Notes under the pieces: generated by a model
Seen by the model: only the letters and a program-made list of their open reading frames with translations
Told to the model about the DNA's origin: nothing
Database searches by the model: none
In this document: piece by piece, positions 54,053 through 60,964 of the stretch
Position numbering within the stretch: the first letter of the stretch is position 1
Layout: each line of letters begins with the position of its first letter
Translations under genes and position numbers: made by a program
Assembly: GCA_001898185.1 (NCBI GenBank)
Contig: MKTI01000001.1
Coordinates: forward strand, 124,001-188,000
DNA from: Cellulomonas sp. 73-145
GTDB lineage: Bacteria; Actinomycetota; Actinomycetes; Actinomycetales; Cellulomonadaceae
DNA length: 64,000 bases
Direction: 5' to 3'

Positions 54053-54072
54053 TCAAGGTTTGATGCAGGTCA
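54053..54072 (-). promoter_or_regulatory. CopR-type direct repeat G
   Basis: On the minus strand: CTGCATC then CTTGATC, 11 bp apart, 81 bp upstream of the HMA gene. It overlaps the stop codon of the M23 gene. Confidence 0.6.
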
Positions 54073-55455
54073 CAGCCCGAGGTACGGCGCCGGATCGGTG
54101 GTCGCACCGTTGATGAACACCTGGAAGTCCAGGTGGCATCCGGTCGAGACACCGCCGGTCATGCCGGCATAGCCCAGCACTTGGCCCGCTTTCACCGCCT
54201 GCCCGGCGGACACCGCGAAGGTGTTGAGGTGGTTGTACGCCGTCATGAACGACGCGCCGTTGACCCAGCCGTGGTCCACCACGACACGGTTGCCGTCCCC
54301 GTAGATGGTCTGCAGCTTCAGGACCGTGCCATCCCGACCCGCATACACCGGCTGGTTGCAGCGGTCTTCGAGGTCGATGCCCGCGTGCAATCGCCAGATC
54401 TTCAGGATCGGCTGCAGGCGCATCCCGTAGGGCGAGGTGACGACGATCGGGCTGTTCGCGGTCGGGTTGACGAACCACGCGCCCGCGCTCGCAGGAGCAG
54501 GTGGCCGAGGGCTCGTCGGACGGCTCGACGCCGCCTGCGCCGCCTGCTGCGCGACGATGCTGGCCAGCTCCTTGCCCAGCTGGGCCTGGGCAGCGTCGAC
54601 CTGCGCCTGCTCCGCCTTCGCCTGCTCGATCCGACCCTCGACGGCCGACTGCTGAGCGGCCTGCACCGCGACGAGCCGGTCCAGCTGGGCCTTCGCCGAC
54701 CCGGCCTCAGTGGCGGCCTGGTCCGCCACGAGCACGGTCTGGTCGGCGTCTGCCTTGAGCCCGTCGATCCGGGTGCGCACGGCTGCCAGCCGCACCTGCG
54801 CGTTGCGGTCCTCAGCGGACGCAGACTGCAGCTGGTCGAGCACCTGTTGCTGCGTTCGCTGAGCCGCAGAGGCGAGAACGAAGCGGTTCACGAAGTCCTG
54901 GGAGTCACTTGCGTCCAGGACCGCAGAGAGCGCGGACGCGTCGGCGGCCGCACCTGTCTGGTAGGCCCGCCGAGCCATCGTGCCGATGGCCGCCCGAACC
55001 TCCGACGCGCGCGCGGTCGTGGAGGCGGCGGCGACGGCGAGCGTTCGTTCCTCGGCGCGGGCATCGGCCAGCTCCGCACCGACCCTTTCGGACTCGCGCT
55101 GCGCGGCCGCCAGGGCCGCATTCGCGTCGTCCACCTTCTGCTGGGCCGCAGGGAGCTGCGCCTGTGTCGTCTGCACGGCCGCCACGGCGTCGGCCAGGTC
55201 TGCGGACAGGTCTTCCAACGACGCGTCCAGCTGAGCCCGTGTCGCCGTGTTCGCCTCGATCTGGGCCTGCGTCTGCTTCCGCCGGTTCGCCAGATCGTCC
55301 GCGGTGGCCGGAGCAGTCTGTCCCGCCACGAGGACGAAGGCGATGGACAGCGTTGCCGCCAGGCCCGAGCGCATCCACCCGCCGGCACGACGCCTGCGCG
55401 TACGACTGACGTCGCCGAGGGGACCAACTGCGACGGGGCTGACTGCCACGGTCAC
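54070..55455 (-). CDS. M23-family peptidase with coiled-coil domain (NlpD/EnvC-like)
   Basis: 461 residues: signal/anchor segment at 28-52, a long coiled coil (about 55-310, rich in Ala/Gln), a Pro-rich linker and a C-terminal LytM domain. LytM residues: LHAGIDLE (HxxxD) and YNHL are intact, but the final HxH motif reads GCHLDFQV, with Asp in place of the zinc-ligand His. Activity may therefore be altered or lost, as in EnvC-type activators. It follows the YHS gene by 9 bp. Confidence 0.9.
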   Translation of the reverse strand: MTVAVSPVAVGPLGDVSRTRRRRAGGWMRSGLAATLSIAFVLVAGQTAPATADDLANRRKQTQAQIEANTATRAQLDASLEDLSADLADAVAAVQTTQAQLPAAQQKVDDANAALAAAQRESERVGAELADARAEERTLAVAAASTTARASEVRAAIGTMARRAYQTGAAADASALSAVLDASDSQDFVNRFVLASAAQRTQQQVLDQLQSASAEDRNAQVRLAAVRTRIDGLKADADQTVLVADQAATEAGSAKAQLDRLVAVQAAQQSAVEGRIEQAKAEQAQVDAAQAQLGKELASIVAQQAAQAASSRPTSPRPPAPASAGAWFVNPTANSPIVVTSPYGMRLQPILKIWRLHAGIDLEDRCNQPVYAGRDGTVLKLQTIYGDGNRVVVDHGWVNGASFMTAYNHLNTFAVSAGQAVKAGQVLGYAGMTGGVSTGCHLDFQVFINGATTDPAPYLGL

Positions 55456-55464
55456 CGCACCCGG

Positions 55465-55716
55465 CTACACAGTCGCGGCGTAGGCCGCAGGATCGGCGTC
55501 GAACAGGTCGACGCAGTGCGCGCAGCAGAAGTAGTACCGCCGTCCGTCGACATCGCGGACGCGACCGTCGCGCTCCGCTTCCGAGCGGACCGTCATGTTT
55601 CCCCGGACCGCGCAGACGACGAGCTCCTCGCCGGGGCCGGCGACCGCATCGTGACGGTGGCCGTGCCCGTGACCCTGACCGCGCCCACCCTGGCCCGCCG
55701 CGTGATGGTCACACAT
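55465..55716 (-). CDS. YHS-domain protein with His-rich N-terminus
   Basis: 83 residues from ATG 55716 (AAGGAG upstream). The His-rich start MCDHHAAGQGGRGQGHGHGHRHD precedes the metal-binding core VCAVRGNMTVRSEAERDG and YYFCCAHCVDLFDADP; quoted pieces are MCDHHAAGQGG, GHGHGHRHD and YYFCCAHCVDLF. YHS domains bind copper or similar metals through Cys. It is co-transcribed with the M23 gene. A second YHS protein is at 63748-63909. Confidence 0.87.
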   Translation of the reverse strand: MCDHHAAGQGGRGQGHGHGHRHDAVAGPGEELVVCAVRGNMTVRSEAERDGRVRDVDGRRYYFCCAHCVDLFDADPAAYAATV

Positions 55717-55890
55717 ACTCTCTCCTTCGCTCCGGTGTGCTGGTGTGGCTGGAACGTTCGCGCCGACCGCTGTTTGACACCGAATGGTTGTCGCATGCAA
55801 CCGGACGCGATACCGCCGCTCGCATGGCCAAAATAGGGCGATCAGATCGCCGGGAACGCTCACCGAGCACGACACAAGTGAATATGAACC

Positions 55891-55910
55891 GAACATTCAT
55901 GTGATCTTGA
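55891..55910 (+). promoter_or_regulatory. CopR-type direct repeat H
   Basis: On the plus strand: ATTCATG then CTTGACC, 11 bp apart, the most degenerate of the good matches. It is 219 bp upstream of the second response regulator and 174 bp upstream of the YHS gene on the other side. The 412-bp region also holds a 15-bp palindrome (55837-55851) and no gene. Confidence 0.5.
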
Positions 55911-56128
55911 CCGAGGGACGAGGCACGGCAGGGCCCACTGGGAGGGCGACGTCCGGACGCTCTACGGCAGCGGGGCGCTCGTTGCTTGCCGCTGCCCGGC
56001 AGCCTGGGCGGGACGAACGGAGGAAATCGCCGTCCAGTCAGCAGGAATACAGTGACCAATACCCCGGTCCTGTGACGTGCGTGCAATTCGTGCGCGAGCA
56101 CTGGAACTGGCGGTGCAAGGAGGGTGAC

Positions 56129-56818
56129 GTGGCCAGGCGCGTGCTGGTGGTGGACGACGAGGCGGGCATCCGCCGCGTGCTGCGCGCCTACCTCGAGGCG
56201 GACGGGTTCACCGTGGCCGAGGCCGGGACGGGCACCGACGCGCTGGCCGAGCTGCGCCGGGATCGGCCGGACGTGGTGCTGCTGGACGTGATGCTGCCCG
56301 ACGTGGACGGCCTCGAGGTGCTGCGGCGCATCCGTGCGACCTCCGGCCTCGGGGTGGTGCTGGTGACGGCACGTGCCGAGGAGGCCGACACACTGGTCGG
56401 CCTCGCCGTCGGCGCCGACGACTACGTCACCAAGCCGTTCAGCCCCCGCGAGGTGGTGGCCCGCGTCAAGGCCGTCCTGCGACGGGTGCGGGACGACGAG
56501 GCGGACCCGGAGCGCATCCGCTTCGACGGGCTGACCGTGGACCTCGCGGCCCGCGAGGTGACCGTGGACGAGCGTCCGGTCACACCGTCGGCCCTCGAGT
56601 TCGACGTGCTCGGCGCGCTGGCCCGCTCCCCCGGCCGGTTGTTCTCGCGTCGCCAGTTGCTGGAGCGGGTGTGGGGTGACGACTTCTACGGGGACGAGAG
56701 GGTGGTCGACGTGCATGTGCGCAGCCTGCGGCGGTTGCTGGCCGACAACGTCAGCTCACCGCGGTTCATCGCGACGGTGCGGGGTGTGGGGTACAAGTTC
56801 GTCGGGAGGCCGTCATGA
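56129..56818 (+). CDS. OmpR-family response regulator (second two-component system, CopR candidate)
   Basis: 229 residues from a GTG with AGGAGG six bases upstream. Receiver domain: VLVVDDEAGIRRVLRAYLE, phospho-Asp in VVLLDVMLPDVDG, VTARAEEADT and [12 protein letters not shown]. Winged helix: VTPSALEFDVLGALARSPGRLFSRRQLLERVWG and VDVHVRSLRRLL. It overlaps its kinase gene by 4 bp. Because the kinase has a Met-rich sensor loop, this is my preferred candidate for the regulator of the island's direct-repeat boxes. Confidence 0.94.
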   Translation: MARRVLVVDDEAGIRRVLRAYLEADGFTVAEAGTGTDALAELRRDRPDVVLLDVMLPDVDGLEVLRRIRATSGLGVVLVTARAEEADTLVGLAVGADDYVTKPFSPREVVARVKAVLRRVRDDEADPERIRFDGLTVDLAAREVTVDERPVTPSALEFDVLGALARSPGRLFSRRQLLERVWGDDFYGDERVVDVHVRSLRRLLADNVSSPRFIATVRGVGYKFVGRPS

Positions 56819-57909
56819 GCCGTCTGTCCACCCGTGCCCTCGTCAGCCACACGCTCGTGGCGATCACGGGTGCGGCGACCGCCTACGTGGTCACCCGCAC
56901 TCTGACGCCGCACTTCTACGACTCACGCATGGCGATGATGGCCGGCCAGATGATGCCCTTCGGGGAACAGCTGACCCGCACCTATGCCGTCAGCGCCGCC
57001 AACCGCGGCCTGGCGATCGGCGTGCTCGTCGCCCTCGCCGTGGCGATCGCCGCCGGAGCCTGGTCGTCGTGGCGGCTCTTGCGACCGCTCGGGGACCTGT
57101 CCGCGGCGGCGCACCGCATCGCGGCCGGCCGGTACAACCAGCCGGTCCCCCCGCCCCGCGAGGCGGAGCTGGCCCGGGTCGCGAACGACGTCAACGCCCT
57201 GGCCGCCCGGCTCGCCGAAACGGAGGCCCGTCGCATGCGGCTGCTCGGTGAGGTGGCCCACGAGATGCGCACCCCGCTCACCGTGCTGGACGGGTACGTC
57301 GAAGGTCTGCAGGACGGGGTGTTCACCCCCGAGCCGGAGCTTTACGCCGAGCTGTCCGGCGAGCTGCGCCGGCTGCGCCGCCTCTCGGAGGACCTCGGCG
57401 CCCTCTCCCGTGCGGAGGAAGGACGGCTCGGACTTCAGCTCGACCGCGTGGACGCGGCGGCGATCGCGATCACGGCGGCCGAGCGGCTGCGCCCGCAGCT
57501 GCACGACGCCGGCCTGGAGCTGAAGATCGAGGACGTCCACGGCCCGCTGCTGATCGAGGGAGACCCCGACCGGATCGCCCAGGTGGTGACCAACCTGGTC
57601 GGCAACGCCCTCGCGGCGACGGAGCCCGGACGACACGTCAGCTTGATGTGCCGGCGGACCTCCACCAACGCCGTCATCGAAGTCACGGACACCGGCATCG
57701 GCCTCAGCCCGGCGGACGCCGAGAGGGTCTTCGAGCGGTTCTACCGCGTCCCTCGTGTCGCGAGCGGCCCGACGGCCGCCGGTAGCGGCATCGGGCTCAC
57801 CATCGCGCGGGGCATCGCCCATGCCCATGGCGGGACGCTCGACGCGACATCTCCCGGTCCGGGCACCGGCTCCACCTTCCGCTTGCAGCTCCCGCTCGCC
57901 AAGCCCTGA
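56815..57909 (+). CDS. Sensor histidine kinase with Met-rich external loop (CopS candidate)
   Basis: 364 residues. Membrane helices at about 8-30 and 66-88 flank an external loop of about 35 residues containing PHFYDSRMAMMAGQMMPFG, with H33, M39, M41, M42, M46 and M47, a plausible Cu(I)/Ag(I) site. HAMP follows, then H-box EVAHEMRTPLTVL, N-box QVVTNLVGNALAA, and G boxes DTGIGLS and GSGIGLTIARGI. It overlaps the regulator gene (ATGA). Confidence 0.94.
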   Translation: MSRLSTRALVSHTLVAITGAATAYVVTRTLTPHFYDSRMAMMAGQMMPFGEQLTRTYAVSAANRGLAIGVLVALAVAIAAGAWSSWRLLRPLGDLSAAAHRIAAGRYNQPVPPPREAELARVANDVNALAARLAETEARRMRLLGEVAHEMRTPLTVLDGYVEGLQDGVFTPEPELYAELSGELRRLRRLSEDLGALSRAEEGRLGLQLDRVDAAAIAITAAERLRPQLHDAGLELKIEDVHGPLLIEGDPDRIAQVVTNLVGNALAATEPGRHVSLMCRRTSTNAVIEVTDTGIGLSPADAERVFERFYRVPRVASGPTAAGSGIGLTIARGIAHAHGGTLDATSPGPGTGSTFRLQLPLAKP

Positions 57910-58126
57910 CCGCCGACATCAAGGATCCCGCAAGCGACGGCGCGGAGCGCGAGGGGTCCGACGACGAGACCGCCGCGGGCGGCCGAGTGGCCGACGAAGG
58001 TACCCAGTTGTGTCTGCCATCCTGGGACGGTTGTCGACCCACGTGGGTCCGACTCGGTGCGAGCACCACATTCCGGCACGGTCGTCTCGACGTGCCAAGG
58101 CCCCGTCGCGAGAGGCGTCCTCACCC

Positions 58127-58777
58127 GTGAACAGCAAGCGCAAGTCCGAGCTGACCGAACGTCAGGCCCGCCTGGCAGAGATCAAGGCGACCCAGAAGCG
58201 GGCCGAACGCCGGCGAACCACCTTGATCGCCACGATCATCGGAGTCATCGTCCTTGCGCTGGTCGGGACGACCACGACCGTGCTTGTCCGCCAGGCCCGG
58301 CACCAGGCCAGCGTCCAGGCCGCTGCAAAGGCGCCGATCTCCGGCGTGCAGACGTTCACTAACTTGTCGCGGAACCACGTAACCGGGACGGTCGCGTACG
58401 CCCAGAACCCGCCTGTGGGCGGCGACCACTCCGAGATCGATCAGAACTGCGGCTACTACTCCGCGCCGGTGGCCGACGAGAACGCCGTGCACTCCATGGA
58501 GCACGGCGCCGTGTGGATCACCCACCAGGCAGACCTGCCGACGGCCCAGCTGGCGACGCTGCGCGGCTTCGCAGGCAAGAGCGCCTATGTCCTGGTCACG
58601 CCTCGTACCGGCCTACCGGCCCCCGTGGTCGCGTCCGCCTGGGGCGTCCAGCTGCAGCTGGCCTCCGCTGACGACCCGCGACTGGCAGCGTTCGTCACCA
58701 AGTACGCCAACGGCGCCCAGACGCCCGAACCGGGCGCGTCGTGCTCCGGTGGGACCGGTACGCCCGAGGCGCAGTAG
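58127..58777 (+). CDS. DUF3105 membrane-anchored protein
   Basis: 216 residues from a GTG at 58127. An N-terminal basic coil (NSKRKSELTERQARLAEIK) is followed by a membrane helix (LIATIIGVIVLALVGTTTTVLV) and an external DUF3105 domain with GGDHSEIDQNCGYYS, VHSMEHGAVWITHQ and a final Cys (ASCSGG). The His and Met pattern (HSMEHG) suits metal binding, but function is unknown. It follows the two-component genes after 217 bp. Confidence 0.87.
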   Translation: MNSKRKSELTERQARLAEIKATQKRAERRRTTLIATIIGVIVLALVGTTTTVLVRQARHQASVQAAAKAPISGVQTFTNLSRNHVTGTVAYAQNPPVGGDHSEIDQNCGYYSAPVADENAVHSMEHGAVWITHQADLPTAQLATLRGFAGKSAYVLVTPRTGLPAPVVASAWGVQLQLASADDPRLAAFVTKYANGAQTPEPGASCSGGTGTPEAQ

Positions 58778-58833
58778 CCCGAACCGAGCGGCCCGGGAGA
58801 CCCAGCGCGCGACCCGACGAGTTCCGACCCACT

Positions 58834-58853
58834 CCCTCTTCATCGGATCTCAA
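58834..58853 (+). promoter_or_regulatory. CopR-type direct repeat I
   Basis: On the plus strand: CTTCATC then CTCAATC, 11 bp apart, 92 bp upstream of the SHOCT-cupredoxin pair. The second unit has two mismatches. Confidence 0.55.
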
Positions 58854-58945
58854 TCATCTCGGTGCGTGTCCCTTCGCACGGCGGGCGCACGCTGGATCTC
58901 AGCGGCCCGCCCCGAAGCGCGGCCGATGGGATACCGGAGGTCACG

Positions 58946-59251
58946 ATGATGGGTTGGTACGGCGGCGGCATGGGTGTCGGCGCCTGGATCATGATGGGCC
59001 TCTTCTGGGTGCTGCTGATCGGTGCGATCGTGTGGCTGGTGGCACAGCTGACGACCTCGGGCCGTGGAGCCGGACGGACCCCCGGGGGCTACGGCCCGTG
59101 GGACGACGGCGTGGGCCGCGCGGCTGCCGCACCGAGGACGCCGTCCGCGCTCGAGCTGCTCGACCACCGGCTCGCAGCCGGTGAGATCGACGTCGCGACC
59201 TACCAGCAGACCCGCGCCGCTCTGCTGGACACCCGTGGTGGGCTGCCGTGA
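58946..59251 (+). CDS. SHOCT-domain membrane protein (second copy)
   Basis: 101 residues from ATG 58946, with GGAGG five bases upstream. MMGWYGGGMGVGAWIMMG is a Met/Gly-rich start running into one membrane helix (GLFWVLLIGAIVWLVAQL). The C-terminal SHOCT motif is ALELLDHRLAAGEIDVATYQQTRAALLD. The Met-rich N-terminus may bind copper. It overlaps the cupredoxin gene by 4 bp. Confidence 0.88.
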   Translation: MMGWYGGGMGVGAWIMMGLFWVLLIGAIVWLVAQLTTSGRGAGRTPGGYGPWDDGVGRAAAAPRTPSALELLDHRLAAGEIDVATYQQTRAALLDTRGGLP

Positions 59252-59898
59252 CCACTGACGTGCGGGGCCCGGGCGCAGGTCCCAGCGCCCCGGCCAGCCC
59301 GCCGGCCGGTGGGCGGCGACCAGGCGGGCGTGCCTGGCTCGTCGCGGCCCTGGTGACAGCCGTGGCGCTGCTCGCCGGGTCGATCGCGGGCACCATCGCC
59401 TGGAGCCGCAATGGCGGCGTCAGCACCTCGACCGGCTCGTCGTGGTCGCGCTCGGGCGGCGGCATGATGGGCGGTCGCGTGTCGACTCGCGTGCCCACCC
59501 TGCCCGGGACGACGGTGCAGGTCACCGCCCTCGACATGGGCGCGATGATGGGCGGCCGCGCCGGCATGCGCCTGGCGGTCGACCGCACCACCGTCCCGGC
59601 TGGAACCGTGTCGCTCGTCCTGGGCAACTCGGGATTCCGGACGCACGAGCTGGTGGTGCTTCCGTTGGCGGCCGGCCAGCAGGCCGGCACCCGTTCCGTC
59701 GGCTCGGACCGAAAGGTCGACGAGACGGGCAGCCTCGGCGAGGCATCGCAGACCGGCGGCTCGGGAACGGGCGAGGGAGTTCAGCCCGGAACTGCAGGCT
59801 GGACCACGTTCGACCTCCCCGCGGGACGATACGAGCTGGTCTGCAACCTGCCTGGTCACTACGCCGCGGGCATGTACGCCGAGCTCACCGTCAACTGA
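59248..59898 (+). CDS. Membrane-anchored cupredoxin
   Basis: 216 residues from a GTG overlapping the SHOCT stop. One N-terminal helix (residues about 29-51) precedes a Met/Gly-rich linker (GGGMMGGRVS, GAMMGGRAGM). The external cupredoxin domain runs from 84 to 216. The type 1 copper ligands are H133 (RTHEL), C199 (LVCN), H204 (PGHY) and M209 (AGMY), with the normal C-x4-H-x4-M spacing. Electron carrier or copper store outside the membrane. No oxidase is adjacent. Confidence 0.9.
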   Translation: MTTDVRGPGAGPSAPASPPAGGRRPGGRAWLVAALVTAVALLAGSIAGTIAWSRNGGVSTSTGSSWSRSGGGMMGGRVSTRVPTLPGTTVQVTALDMGAMMGGRAGMRLAVDRTTVPAGTVSLVLGNSGFRTHELVVLPLAAGQQAGTRSVGSDRKVDETGSLGEASQTGGSGTGEGVQPGTAGWTTFDLPAGRYELVCNLPGHYAAGMYAELTVN

Positions 59899-59916
59899 CC
59901 GAAGCCGCCGGTGAAG

Positions 59917-59963
59917 GAGGTCGCACCGGCTCGGGTCTGTAGGGGCCGAGCCGGTGCGACCTC
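59917..59963. terminator. Perfect 18-bp bidirectional terminator
   Basis: Arms 59917-59934 and 59946-59963 are exact reverse complements with an 11-nt loop, between the convergent cupredoxin and EamA genes. Confidence 0.85.
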
Positions 59964-60020
59964 GGTCCGGATGAGCGCGCTTCGTTCCGCGGGAAGGCTG
60001 CGGCTATTCGTCGCTCCGCA

Positions 60021-60953
60021 TCACCGCGCACGGTCGTCGGTCTGGTCTGCGACTGTCGCGTCCCGTCGGGTGGGTCGGGTGGCAAGGCGGAGTGAAACCA
60101 GCACCACGAGCAGCCCAGCCAGGGTCCAGCTGCGCGGCCGCTCACCGAGCAGGACAAGCGACAGAAGGATGCCGAACACCGGTGTCAGGAATGTCCAGGC
60201 GGTCAAGTCGTCCATGCGTGAACGGCGCGCTTCGGTGAACCAGGCGACGGTCGTGGCGGCGGTGCCGACCACGGCGAGGAAGCTCAGCGAGCCGATGAAG
60301 CGTGGCGTCCAGGCGATCGCGGGGGCCCCCTCGATCGCGCCCGCGGCCCCGGCGAGCACGATCCCGCCGATCAGCAGGTGCCAGCCCGTGGCGACGACGA
60401 CATCGATGGGGCCGAGCCTTCGGGCCAGCAGCGTGCCGGCGGTCACTGCCGCCGCGGCGAGAAGCGAAAGCGCAGCGCCTTTGCCACCCCCGCCGGGCAG
60501 CGCCACGAGCAGGAGCCCGGCGAAGCCGACGAGCAGCGCCGTCGTGGTCCGCGCGCAAAGCGATTCACCGTAGAGCCACCACGCAGGCAGCAAGATCAGC
60601 AAGGGTTGTGCATTCGCCAGGACCGCCGCCGTCCCGGTCGCCCCTGCGGCCGCTCCGGCGAACATGGCGGCAAACGCCAAGGTCACGTTGACCAGACCGA
60701 GGATCGCGATCCGCCCCCAGGCGCGCGCACCTGCCGGGAGTGGCCGGCGTTGCACCGCGCCGAGAGCCAGCAGCACAACCCCTGCGACGATCGCCCGCAG
60801 GGCGGCGAACCAAAGCACCGGGGCGTCGCGCAACCCCCACTGGATGGCGACGAAGCACCCACCCAGTACTGCAGTGATCCAGAGCATGCGCCCCGGCTTT
60901 GGTGGCCGCAGCACCGCACCCGCCTCCGGCGAGGTACCGCGCGCGGCGTCCAT
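60021..60953 (-). CDS. EamA/DMT-family transporter
   Basis: 310 residues with ten membrane helices in two EamA halves (ILGLVNVTLAFAAMFAGAAAGATGTAAVLANAQPLLI, and DDLTAWTFLTPVFGILLSLVLLGERP in the second). DMT proteins export metabolites or import amines; this one could be unrelated to metals. It starts 11 bp after the stop of the P-type ATPase, so it may be co-transcribed. It is the least metal-like gene of the right end. Confidence 0.88.
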   Translation of the reverse strand: MDAARGTSPEAGAVLRPPKPGRMLWITAVLGGCFVAIQWGLRDAPVLWFAALRAIVAGVVLLALGAVQRRPLPAGARAWGRIAILGLVNVTLAFAAMFAGAAAGATGTAAVLANAQPLLILLPAWWLYGESLCARTTTALLVGFAGLLLVALPGGGGKGAALSLLAAAAVTAGTLLARRLGPIDVVVATGWHLLIGGIVLAGAAGAIEGAPAIAWTPRFIGSLSFLAVVGTAATTVAWFTEARRSRMDDLTAWTFLTPVFGILLSLVLLGERPRSWTLAGLLVVLVSLRLATRPTRRDATVADQTDDRAR

Positions 60954-60964
60954 GTGTCGACTGA

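Noticed and set aside
57919..57938. Possible tenth CopR-type box before the DUF3105 gene
   Set aside because: The second unit is poor and the polarity is opposite to that of the other boxes relative to the downstream gene.
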